Assembly: GCF_038595055.1 (NCBI RefSeq)
Contig: NZ_CP152002.1
Location: 1,222,501 to 1,286,500 of the forward strand
DNA: 64,000 bases
Direction: 5' to 3'
DNA from: Paenibacillus sp. FSL R7-0345
GTDB taxonomy: Bacteria > Bacillota > Bacilli > Paenibacillales > Paenibacillaceae
Of the stretch, positions 35,932 through 44,017 are shown piece after piece. Within the stretch, counting starts at the first letter, position 1; every line of letters begins with the position of its first letter. The notes beneath the pieces are model-generated. The model saw only the letters and a list, made by a program, of their open reading frames with translations. It did not search any database and was not told where the DNA came from. The translations under genes were made by a program, and so were the position numbers.

Positions 35932-37602
35932 TTACTGCGCGGTACCCTGCCCGCCCAGCACCTTCGGCAGCAGCGTAAGCAGCCGCTCACGCGTCAGCGC
36001 GTCGCTGAAGTTCCATTTGCTGTTGTCCAGCAAATAGGCACGGCCCTGCTGCACGGCCGGCAGGCTGCGCCAGGCCGGGCTTTCGAGCAGCGCATCCATC
36101 GCTGCGCGGGAGTCTTCCCGCTCCGGGATAAGCATGAAGACGCGGTCCCCCGCGTAGTCATGCAGCCGCTGCGGATCGACCTCGGCGAAGCCGAGCTCAG
36201 CGTCCAGCATCGCCTGGATCTCCGCAGCCGGCCGCAGGCCGCCCGGCGCATACAGCGCGCTGGACAGCCCGCTTAGTCCCATGGCATACAGATGCTTGCC
36301 ATGGTCGAAGATCAGCGCGGAGGCGGTTTCGCCGGGCGCAAGCACGCCGCTGTCGTACAGCCGCTGCCACATGGCGGCATTCCTGGCCGCGAAGCCGGCC
36401 AGCCAGGCCTCGGCTTCGCGCTGCTTGCTGAGCCAGCCGCCGAGTGTCCGCATGCGCTGCTCCAGCGGGGCGAACGAATCGAAGGTGAGGGCGGGGGCAA
36501 TGCCCGCGACCCGCTTGTACACCTTCTCATCGGGATTGGCGATGATGATCAGGTCCGGGCGGAGCGAGGCCGTCAGCTGCGGATTCAGCGGGAATCCGAC
36601 ATTGGCCAGCCTTTTCAGCCGGTGCTTATAGACGCTGTTGCGGGCGAATTCCTCGTCACCGCCGACCGGCTTCACTCCGAGGGCCAGCAGATCACCGAGC
36701 GTCTCCCCGTGATAGACGATCCGCCTTGGCCGCTCCGGAATGTCCACGGTATGACCGGTCCAATCCTGGACGGTGACTTTTGCGCGCTGCATCACGGCAT
36801 ATTGGCCGGGCGTAACCCCGGTGATCTGGCGGAAGCGGCGGCTGAAATAATATTCATCGGAGAAGCCGGCCAGCCGGGCGATTTCACGCAGCGGCTCGGC
36901 CGATTCCAGCAGCAGCTGCTTCGAGCGGCCGATGCGCAGCCCGGTGAGATATTCAAGCGGCTTTTGGCCGGTGAGCTTTTGAAAGAGCGGCGTGTACTGC
37001 CAGAGGGAAACTCCGGCCTGTTCAGCCAGTTGCTTAACCGTGATGCTCTCCATATAGTGCTCTTGCATATACTTGATGGTGCCTTCCACGGACTCGGCCG
37101 GACTCGGCGCCTCGTCGGAAGGGTAGTTATGCTCCAGCAGCAGGAGCAGCAGCTCCTGGAATTTCAGCTGCAGCCGGTACAGCTGGACTTCACTGCGGTC
37201 ATCCGGGCTTGCTGTCAGTTCTTCGGCCAGCCGGATGACCCGGGTGAACGGATGAACAAGCAGCTCCTGCCTGCCGGGCAGCAGCTCCTCTGTATAAATC
37301 CCGGGCTGCCCGGCCGTCTGGTAGACATGGAACGAGAGCTGATAATAATACAGCGTCGTTTCCGGGTTATCTGCCGTATATGTAGTTCCGGGAGACAGGA
37401 GAAAGCATCTGTCTGCATTCAGGTCAACGGTCCCGCCCGGAATCGTAAGCATGCCGCTGCCTCCGGTACAGATAAGCAGCAGATGAGACTTTGCTGTCTG
37501 CGGCTCCGCAGGGAACATAGCGGGCTGGACAGCCAGCACAGCACCTGTGAGCTGAAACAGCAGGGAATGCAGCGGGGCGGGCGGCGTAGATGATGGCAGC
37601 AT
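35932..37602 (-). CDS. AraC-family regulator fused to siderophore-binding-protein domain (Btr/YbbB-like)
   Basis: This is a 556-residue regulator. An N-terminal cupin-like part spans about 1-150. The AraC HTH pair spans about 165-265 (ITVKQLAEQAGVSLWQYTPL; REIARLAGFSDEYYFSRRFR). A periplasmic-binding-like domain then runs to the end, beginning VTVQDWTGHTVDIPERPRRI. The same layout is known for B. subtilis Btr, which senses the siderophore bacillibactin inside the cell. The binding domain is clearly similar to the lipoprotein encoded next door (shared VDIP/VEIP, GETLGDLLALGVKPVG, RPDLIIIANPDE, AGDRVF). A Fur box lies 22 bases upstream of the start and GGGAGG just before it. Confidence 0.92.
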   Translation of the reverse strand: MLPSSTPPAPLHSLLFQLTGAVLAVQPAMFPAEPQTAKSHLLLICTGGSGMLTIPGGTVDLNADRCFLLSPGTTYTADNPETTLYYYQLSFHVYQTAGQPGIYTEELLPGRQELLVHPFTRVIRLAEELTASPDDRSEVQLYRLQLKFQELLLLLLEHNYPSDEAPSPAESVEGTIKYMQEHYMESITVKQLAEQAGVSLWQYTPLFQKLTGQKPLEYLTGLRIGRSKQLLLESAEPLREIARLAGFSDEYYFSRRFRQITGVTPGQYAVMQRAKVTVQDWTGHTVDIPERPRRIVYHGETLGDLLALGVKPVGGDEEFARNSVYKHRLKRLANVGFPLNPQLTASLRPDLIIIANPDEKVYKRVAGIAPALTFDSFAPLEQRMRTLGGWLSKQREAEAWLAGFAARNAAMWQRLYDSGVLAPGETASALIFDHGKHLYAMGLSGLSSALYAPGGLRPAAEIQAMLDAELGFAEVDPQRLHDYAGDRVFMLIPEREDSRAAMDALLESPAWRSLPAVQQGRAYLLDNSKWNFSDALTRERLLTLLPKVLGGQGTAQ

Positions 37603-37623
37603 GAGCGGACCTCCCTTTATAAG

Positions 37624-37638
37624 TGAGAATGATTATCA
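37624..37638 (-). promoter_or_regulatory. Fur box upstream of the AraC-fusion regulator
   Basis: TGAGAATGATTATCA matches the 7-1-7 Fur consensus TGATAATNATTATCA at 14 of 15 positions. It lies 22-36 bases upstream of the start codon at 37602, a promoter-overlapping position. Confidence 0.85.
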
Positions 37639-37656
37639 AATAAACTCATTGTAGCC

Positions 37657-37694
37657 AAAAAAAAGAAGCTTATCAACGGTTGTTGATAAGCTTC
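37657..37694 (-). terminator. Intrinsic terminator of the siderophore-binding lipoprotein gene
   Basis: On the minus strand, a perfect 13-bp stem GAAGCTTATCAAC / GTTGATAAGCTTC is followed by a run of eight T. It separates the lipoprotein gene from the AraC-fusion gene. Confidence 0.88.
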
Positions 37695-37740
37695 CTGCTT
37701 TTAGAGTCAGAGTTCCGGCATTGCCTAATCTGCAAGTGAC

Positions 37741-38763
37741 TTATTTTCCGCCCATCAGGCGCGGCAATTCTGTAAGCAGCCATTCTCTGGTCGAAGCGTC
37801 AGCAGAGGTTTTCATGATGTCCTGCGTGTAGACGTAGCCATTTTTGACGGCCGGGAGGCTCTTCCAGATCTCACTCTGTATCATGGTATCGGTCGATTGC
37901 TTGGCTTCATCAGCTACTGGAGTCAGGACAAAAATCCGGTCACCCGCATATTGGCTGATTACCTCCATGGAAATTTCCTGGAAGCCGGTGCCCTCATCCA
38001 GCAGAGTCTGAATAGGAGCAGGGGCTTTGAAGCCGCCTTCGCCGTAGAGCACCTGTGATAATCCGGTCGCAGCCATTACGAACAGCCGGTCGCCAGGATA
38101 ATAGGTGAAGACGGAAGCTGTTTCGCCCTCTTTGATACCGGCAGCCTTCAGCTGCTCCCACATAGCTGTTTCACTGGTTTTGTACTGCGCCAGCCAGTCT
38201 GCTGCTTCCTGCTTTTTACCCAGCAGCACACCAAGCTTGGTCATCCGTTCCTCCAGCGGGCCGAAGGTGTTGAAGATAATGGTCGGCGCGATTTTGGACA
38301 ACGCTTCAAAATCGGCCTCATCCGTTCCGGCATAGATGATCAGGTCAGGCTGCAGCTCAAGTGTCTTTTCCAGATTGATCGGGAAACCGACATCCTCAAC
38401 TCCCGCCAGCTTGTCCTCGAAAATCTGGCCTTCCCCCATAGACAGCGGGTAGCCGACAGCCTGCACACCAAGTGCAATCAAATCGCCGTAGGTTTCTCCC
38501 GAATAAACGATGCGCTCAGGATTTACCGGAATCTCGACCGTATGGTCCATGTAATCTGTATACGATTGTGTGCCTGCTGCAGCAGTATCAGTGTTCCCGG
38601 AAGCTTCCGGTGACGGCGCTGTAGTGGCAGCGGCGCCCGTTGCTGTATTTGCGGCGTTACCGCTCTCTGTCTGTCCGTTGTTATTTCCGCAGGCAAGCAG
38701 AAGTGCACTCATCAGGAAGATGACGCTCAGCACGGCTAAGGGTTTTCTTGCTTTTTTTAACAT
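37741..38763 (-). CDS. Iron-siderophore ABC transporter binding lipoprotein
   Basis: This is a 340-residue lipid-anchored binding protein of the FecB/FhuD/YclQ class. The signal peptide is KPLAVLSVIFLMSALLLACG with the lipobox LLAC. A Gly/Asn/Thr/Ala-rich linker covers about 25-65. Two helical-backbone lobes follow, with HTVEIPVNPERIVYSGETYG, ELQPDLIIYAGTDEA and ISQYAGDRIFVL. It carries ferric siderophore to an importer, but no permease or ATPase gene is adjacent, so it is an orphan that must use components encoded elsewhere. A Fur-box-like site lies 37-51 bases upstream. The fold is paralogous to the sensor domain of the neighbouring regulator. Confidence 0.92.
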   Translation of the reverse strand: MLKKARKPLAVLSVIFLMSALLLACGNNNGQTESGNAANTATGAAATTAPSPEASGNTDTAAAGTQSYTDYMDHTVEIPVNPERIVYSGETYGDLIALGVQAVGYPLSMGEGQIFEDKLAGVEDVGFPINLEKTLELQPDLIIYAGTDEADFEALSKIAPTIIFNTFGPLEERMTKLGVLLGKKQEAADWLAQYKTSETAMWEQLKAAGIKEGETASVFTYYPGDRLFVMAATGLSQVLYGEGGFKAPAPIQTLLDEGTGFQEISMEVISQYAGDRIFVLTPVADEAKQSTDTMIQSEIWKSLPAVKNGYVYTQDIMKTSADASTREWLLTELPRLMGGK

Positions 38764-38799
38764 AAAAGTACCTCCCCAATGAATTACGTTTTTATTTAC

Positions 38800-38814
38800 T
38801 GAGAATCATTCTCG
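38800..38814 (-). promoter_or_regulatory. Fur-box-like operator upstream of the siderophore-binding lipoprotein
   Basis: TGAGAATCATTCTCG fits 12 of 15 positions of the Fur 7-1-7 consensus and contains the palindrome GAGAATCATTCTC. It lies 37 bases upstream of the start codon. The gap from here to 39075 is AT-rich and holds a palindrome TTTTGTACAAAA near 38880 and no gene. Confidence 0.75.
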
Positions 38815-39075
38815 CTTGCATCATCATAAGGTAAAGCTTTCTGCGGCTCAATGGACAAACTCCGGGGGCGGAATTGATTTTGTACAAAACACAGCTGTAT
38901 CCGGACTGAAAATTAAATTTCGGCTTTTTCAGATTAAATTCAGATAGGGCTGTTATGATGCATGCAGTATGCCGACTGGCGGATGATTATACATATATGA
39001 TTGCTAAGTATTATCGTTGTTATGAGAATAAAATGAGTCTTTAGTACCCTGTATTCAAGTCGAAAAATGTCGATA

Positions 39076-39094
39076 AATAATAAAAATCATTATT
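39076..39094 (+). promoter_or_regulatory. Possible Fur box upstream of the Ig-like repeat protein
   Basis: AATAATAAAAATCATTATT matches 15 of 19 positions of the classical Fur consensus GATAATGATAATCATTATC. It ends 20 bases before the TTG start and just upstream of the CAGGAGG ribosome site. AT-richness raises the chance of a fortuitous match. Confidence 0.5.
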
Positions 39095-39113
39095 CATTCA
39101 GGAGGGTACAAGA

Positions 39114-42100
39114 TTGAGAAAAAGTAGTGTTAACCGTTTTTTACTGATGGCCTTGTCGTTGATTCTGGTGTTCGGAAACGGAGGCCTGGCGATGGCAGCT
39201 ACAGCAGTTACTGTCTCCAAAATCGTGCTGAACACAAGCGAGCTGTCCTTATCCTTTGAAGATACCTATGCGCTCACAGCTACGGCGGTATACTCCGACA
39301 CCACCTCGGGTGATGTGACCGTAAATGCTGACTGGTCGAGCGATAAGCCGGCCGTTGCCTCGGTATATAACGGAATTGTAACCGCCAAGGCGGAAGGCAC
39401 AGCAACCATTGTTGCGGTCTATACATACTCGGACGGAACGAAATATTCACAGGCGGCTACCGTCACCGTCACCAAAAAAGTTAAAGCGCTGACCCAGAAT
39501 GTGCAGTCACTCGACCTGCGAAAAGGGGAGTCGGACAGTATTATTCTGACGGCAACCTACTCGGATAATACTACCGATGCCACGGTGGCTGATCATGCGG
39601 TCTGGAGTACAAGTGATGCGGCGGTTGCGACTGTCGTTAACGGCAAAGTGAAGGGAGTTGCATCCGGCACAGCCACAATTACAGGTGTATACGGCAAGAA
39701 AACAATCACCGTCACCGTAAACGTCGAGGTGGCCAAGCGGATAACGGTGGATCACCCGGAGCTGGCTTTGCTTTTGAACGATAGTGCTGCGGTTGTGCTG
39801 ACCGCCACTTTTGCAGACGGGACGACTGAGAATGTAAGCTCACTCGCCGCCTGGTCTACCAGCGATGAATCGGTTGCCGATGTACTGAAGGGTGTTATTA
39901 CCGGTTATAAGCAGGGCTCGGCGGTGATCACGGCCAAGTATGGCACCAAGACGGCTACCGTTCAGGTGACCGTTGACCAGACCAGCAAGCTGACTGTTGA
40001 TGATCAGAGCGTATTCCTGAAGCCGGAAGCAGCCCAGCAGCTTAAACTGACAGCCGTCTACCCGGACGGGACGACCAAGGATGTGACAAGCACGGCAATC
40101 TGGAGCTCCAGCGACTCCGGGGTTGCTTATGTTTATAAAGGCAAGGTGTACGGCTACACAGCCGGAACGGCAACCATCACAGGCACCTATGGAGATAAAT
40201 CCGTGCAGGTCGAGGTGGATGTTGCAGTAGCGCGTTATCTGGACATGAGCGAGGAGCAGCTTAGTCTGAAGACCAGTGCCAGCCACACGCTTACGCTCAC
40301 GGCAACCTATGCCGACGGCAGTACGGAGGATGTAACATCTGAGGCAGTCTGGAGCTCAAGCGATGAGCTTGTGGCTTTTGTCAAAAAGGGTACGGTAACC
40401 ACCTACAAATTAGCGGGAACGGCTACCATCAGCGCGACTTACGGCACTCTGGAAACTACGCTTGAGGTTGAAGTCGGCTCTGTGAGCAAGCTGATTGCCA
40501 GCAGCGAAAATCTATTCCTGCAGACCAGCGGTACGAAGCAGCTCAGTCTGACCGCTGTTGCCGGAGATGGTTCCTCGTCTGATGTGACAGCGAACGCCAC
40601 CTGGACCTCCAGTGATAAAAGTATAGCGATCGTCAGCAAGGGGCTGATTACCGGATATTCAGTCGGCTCAGCTACCATTACAGGGACTTACAACGGTACA
40701 GCTGTTACGGTTACAGTGGATGTCGGAACGGCTAGACATCTCGCGCTCAGCGAGACGGCAGTGAATCTGGCGGTAAATGACAGCATAAATATTGTGCTGA
40801 CGGCGACCTTTGCCGACGGAACGACTGCTGATGTGACCAGCAAGGCTGTGTGGAGTTCCAGCGATGAAGCTGTAGCTTTTGCGGATATAGGGACGATTAC
40901 GACTTATGCGGAAGGCAATGTGACAATTACGGCAAGCTACGGCTCGAAGACAGTGACGCTAACCGCCGCTGTAGGCAAAAGCAATAAAATTACCGTAGAC
41001 GATGACAGTGTATTTTTGCGGATCAACAAATCGCAGCAGCTGGTGCTGACCGCACTTGATGCAAATGGCGTCTCCAGCGTGGTGACAGACAGCGCAGTCT
41101 GGACTACCGCTGACGATAATATTGCTACTGTGACCAAAGGACTAATCACCGGCTACAAATCGGGTTCGACCACGGTTACTGCGGTATACGGCGGCAAAAC
41201 CGTCACCATCACAGTAAATGTAGAAACGGCCTCCCGCCTGAATCTGACCATCAGCAAGCTGAACCTTGGCATTGATCAGAGTAAAGATGTGACCGTGATG
41301 GCCAGCTATGAAGACGGCACTACGCAGGATGTAACGGATGACGCGGTTTGGAGCTCGGATCATGAAGACATCGCGGCAGCAAGTGACGGTACGATTACTG
41401 CTTATTCCGCAGGCAGTGCTGTAATAACGGCCTCCTATGGCGGCAAAAAAGCCACAATCAAAGTAACCGCAGGCACCCCAAGCAAGCTGACCCTGCAGGC
41501 CAAGACGGTAAAGCTTGAGGCCGAGGAGACTTATCAGGTAATCGCAACAGGTAAGTACAGCGACGGCAGCGATATGATTTTGACGGATGAGGCGGAGTGG
41601 AGCTCCAGTGATGATGAGGTGGCAGAGGTTGAGGACGGCCTGATTACGGCTCTCGATACCGGGACTGCAGTGATTACGGCCAAGCTGGGCGATGTATCGG
41701 CAGAGATCACTGTTAATGTCGGACTTGTAGATGAGCTGACGGCAAATGTAACGCTGATTACGCTATCGCCGGCTGACAAAGAGCAGATTACGCTGACGGC
41801 GACCGACTCCGAGGGTGTGGAGAGTGATGTAACGGCGGATGCGGACTGGAGCTCAGCCAAGATTACAATTGCTACGGTGAAAAAAGGTTTGATAACCGGG
41901 GTAGCCAAAGGCAAGACGACAGTAACCGCATCCTACGGCGGGCAAAAAGTAACGGTCAATATCGAGGTCGATCAGATCTCATCGATTAAAGCATCGGTCA
42001 GCAATCTGGCGCTGAAATCCGGAGAGTCGGCCAAGGTGACTGCAACCATTACCTTCAGCGACGGTAAAACGAAGGATGTTACCGCTAAAGCGGAATGGCA

Positions 42101-42473
42101 GAGCGGCAGCTATAAAATCGCAACGGTTACCGGCGGAACCGTAAAAGCAGTAGCCTACGGCAAGTCTTACGTTACTGCCAAATACGGCGGTAAAACAGTC
42201 AAGGTGCCGGTAACCGTAGATGTATTGAAATACCTGGAGGTCAGCCAGATGAACCTCAGCCTGAGCGTGGGCCAGTCGGTGCAGCTGGTTGCTACGGCAA
42301 CTTTTGAAGACGGCAGCGAAGCAGATGTCTCGAAGACTGCAGTCTGGGCCTCGACCAAAGAGCTGACTGCCACAGGCAAAAACGGGCTCGTAAAGGCGAA
42401 CAGCAAAGGCACAGCCTATATCTCGGTAAAATACGGCGGCAAAACGGTCAAAGTTAAGGTTGTCGTAAAATAA
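39114..42473 (+). CDS. Secreted protein of 13 bacterial Ig-like (BIG2) repeats
   Basis: This is a 1119-residue exported protein. The signal peptide is FLLMALSLILVFGNGGLAMA. The rest is thirteen BIG2-type domains of about 82-86 residues, each with the pattern LTATYxDGTTxDVT, then WSSSD, then GTATITxxYG. There is no SLH repeat, LPXTG or other obvious anchor, and the chain ends in VKVKVVVK within the last repeat. The start is TTG with CAGGAGG eight bases upstream. BIG2 arrays serve as spacers or adhesive rods. Its closeness to two iron genes and the possible Fur box suggest iron-regulated display, which is inference. A short gap with a weak hairpin follows. Confidence 0.88.
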   Translation: MRKSSVNRFLLMALSLILVFGNGGLAMAATAVTVSKIVLNTSELSLSFEDTYALTATAVYSDTTSGDVTVNADWSSDKPAVASVYNGIVTAKAEGTATIVAVYTYSDGTKYSQAATVTVTKKVKALTQNVQSLDLRKGESDSIILTATYSDNTTDATVADHAVWSTSDAAVATVVNGKVKGVASGTATITGVYGKKTITVTVNVEVAKRITVDHPELALLLNDSAAVVLTATFADGTTENVSSLAAWSTSDESVADVLKGVITGYKQGSAVITAKYGTKTATVQVTVDQTSKLTVDDQSVFLKPEAAQQLKLTAVYPDGTTKDVTSTAIWSSSDSGVAYVYKGKVYGYTAGTATITGTYGDKSVQVEVDVAVARYLDMSEEQLSLKTSASHTLTLTATYADGSTEDVTSEAVWSSSDELVAFVKKGTVTTYKLAGTATISATYGTLETTLEVEVGSVSKLIASSENLFLQTSGTKQLSLTAVAGDGSSSDVTANATWTSSDKSIAIVSKGLITGYSVGSATITGTYNGTAVTVTVDVGTARHLALSETAVNLAVNDSINIVLTATFADGTTADVTSKAVWSSSDEAVAFADIGTITTYAEGNVTITASYGSKTVTLTAAVGKSNKITVDDDSVFLRINKSQQLVLTALDANGVSSVVTDSAVWTTADDNIATVTKGLITGYKSGSTTVTAVYGGKTVTITVNVETASRLNLTISKLNLGIDQSKDVTVMASYEDGTTQDVTDDAVWSSDHEDIAAASDGTITAYSAGSAVITASYGGKKATIKVTAGTPSKLTLQAKTVKLEAEETYQVIATGKYSDGSDMILTDEAEWSSSDDEVAEVEDGLITALDTGTAVITAKLGDVSAEITVNVGLVDELTANVTLITLSPADKEQITLTATDSEGVESDVTADADWSSAKITIATVKKGLITGVAKGKTTVTASYGGQKVTVNIEVDQISSIKASVSNLALKSGESAKVTATITFSDGKTKDVTAKAEWQSGSYKIATVTGGTVKAVAYGKSYVTAKYGGKTVKVPVTVDVLKYLEVSQMNLSLSVGQSVQLVATATFEDGSEADVSKTAVWASTKELTATGKNGLVKANSKGTAYISVKYGGKTVKVKVVVK

Positions 42474-42573
42474 CTGATTTCATTTCGGTTACACTGATGC
42501 TTTAATGGCAGCAGGCTGCTGGTGGGCCGCATTCTCCGGTTTGGAGGGTGCGGTATTTTTTTTGAATAAAATA

Positions 42574-42640
42574 GTTATTAACAACTTGATAATATCATCA
42601 ATCCATGCTAAAGTAATGTTAATAACAAAATGTTAATAAC
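42574..42640 (+). promoter_or_regulatory. Promoter with three GTTATTAAC/GTTAATAAC operator sites before the SPFH gene
   Basis: TTGATA (42586-42591) and TAAAGT (42609-42614) are 17 bp apart, a good sigma-A promoter. GTTATTAAC at 42574-42582 lies before the -35. Its exact reverse complement GTTAATAAC occurs twice after the -10 (42618-42626 and 42632-42640), 14 bp apart. The arrangement looks like operator sites flanking the promoter. The regulator is unknown. Confidence 0.65.
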
Positions 42641-42661
42641 AACAAACGGGAGGTAATGTCC

Positions 42662-43723
42662 ATGTTCGGATTCAGATTCGTGAAATTCCAGCCCAGTGAG
42701 TATGTGCTCAAGGTGAAGAACGGCAAGGTGGTGCGTGAGGGAGTGGGGCTTTCTTTTCATTACTATGCACCGACGACTTCCGTTATTGTGGTGCCGGTAT
42801 CCTCGATTGATGTTCCGTTCATGTTCGAGGAAATCACGGCTGATTACCAGACCGTTACGGTGCAGGGACAGCTGACCTACCGGATTGTCGATTACCGCAA
42901 AACCACCCAGATTCTCAATTACACCTACAATTTGAAAAAGAACACCTACCTGTCTGACGATCCGGGCAAGCTGGCCCAGCGGGTAATCAACGTCGCCAAA
43001 GTGCTGACCAAAAAACAGCTGGAGCAGCTGCCGCTGCGCGAAGCGATCCAGTCAAGTGAACGGCTGGCCAAGACGATTACCCTTGAGGTTGAACGTAACG
43101 CAGAGATTGAGAAGCTGGGCATTGAGCTGATGGGCCTCTCGATCCTGGCGATTGTGCCGAATAAAGAAACGCTCCGCGCGCTGGAGGCTCAGGCCCGGGA
43201 GGAAATTCTCCGCAGCGCCGACAATGCCCTGTATGAACGCCGCAATGCGTCGATCGAGCAGGAGCGCCGGGTGAAGGAGAACGAGCTGAACACAGAGATC
43301 GCCGTGGAGACGAAAAAGAAGCAGATCCGCCAGACCCAGCTCGATGCCGAGCGGTTCGTGAAGCAGAAGCAGAATGAGATGAAGGAAGAGCAGCTCAGCT
43401 TTGATACGGCGCTGGAGGAGAAGAAGCAGGAGCTGATCGGCCTGACCGTCGCCAACCAGAAAGCAGAAGCGGATGCTAAAGCCTACGAGCTGTCGGCCGT
43501 GATGAATTCGCTGCAGGGCGTATCGCCAAATGTGCTGCAGGCGCTGACCAATGTCGGCATGAAGCCGGATAAGCTGATTGCCATCGCCTTCCAGGAGCTG
43601 GCCGAAAATGCCGGCAAGATCGGGCAGCTGAACATAACGCCGGATCTGCTGCAGGGTATTATGGCCGGATCGGCAGGCGGCGCGGGCAGTGGTGCCGGTG
43701 CGGCGAGAGGAACGGGTAGATGA
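42662..43723 (+). CDS. SPFH/band 7 domain protein
   Basis: This 353-residue protein belongs to the stomatin/prohibitin/flotillin superfamily, which scaffolds membrane microdomains. The SPFH domain spans about 5-190 (EYVLKVKNGKVVREGVGLSF, VSSIDVPFMFEEITADYQTV, VQGQLTYRIVDY, KTITLEVERNAEIEKLGIEL). A long charged coiled coil follows (about 190-285, rich in EE/KQ/RR), then a tail ending in a Gly/Ala-rich stretch. No clear N-terminal membrane helix is seen, so membrane contact may be peripheral. The ATG at 42662 is eight bases after GGGAGG; the ATG at 42656 is too close. The NAD-kinase-like gene lies 294 bases downstream on the same strand. Confidence 0.88.
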   Translation: MFGFRFVKFQPSEYVLKVKNGKVVREGVGLSFHYYAPTTSVIVVPVSSIDVPFMFEEITADYQTVTVQGQLTYRIVDYRKTTQILNYTYNLKKNTYLSDDPGKLAQRVINVAKVLTKKQLEQLPLREAIQSSERLAKTITLEVERNAEIEKLGIELMGLSILAIVPNKETLRALEAQAREEILRSADNALYERRNASIEQERRVKENELNTEIAVETKKKQIRQTQLDAERFVKQKQNEMKEEQLSFDTALEEKKQELIGLTVANQKAEADAKAYELSAVMNSLQGVSPNVLQALTNVGMKPDKLIAIAFQELAENAGKIGQLNITPDLLQGIMAGSAGGAGSGAGAARGTGR

Positions 43724-43792
43724 TGAGCAGCAGTGCAGGAGTAAGAAGACCATTGGGGAAAGGATGAGCGGCAGGGCAGTTGTAGCCAGATG

Positions 43793-43963
43793 GTAGTGGG
43801 AGCAGAGATGGTGAGGGCGCGGTAGGGTTAAGATTAGCGGTGCAGGTATGGTGAGAGTTGAGAAAGTAGCTACATGACGATGAGTAGTGGGAGCGGAGAT
43901 GGTGAGGTCGCGGTAGGGTTAAGAGTAACGGCGCAGGTGCGGTGTGAGTTGAGAAAGTAGCGA
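43793..43963. repeat. 91-bp tandem duplication in the SPFH / NAD-kinase-like gap
   Basis: A block beginning GTAGTGGGAGCAGAGATGG at 43793 recurs with about ten changes at 43884 (GTAGTGGGAGCGGAGATGG), and both end GAGAAAGTAGC. Weaker sub-repeats with ATGGTGAG and GATGAGC fill the gap from 43724. The stretch is GA-rich on the plus strand, like 690-1000. No gene is seen in it. Confidence 0.75.
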
Positions 43964-44017
43964 TGATGGAGGCAATTCTGGAGGTAATTCTGGAGCATTG
44001 AGAGGAGCGGGTGGATT

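Noticed and set aside
36292..37593. 433-codon plus-strand ORF opposite the AraC-fusion gene
   Set aside because: It is a shadow frame with no ribosome site; the minus-strand gene has full domain support and a Fur box.
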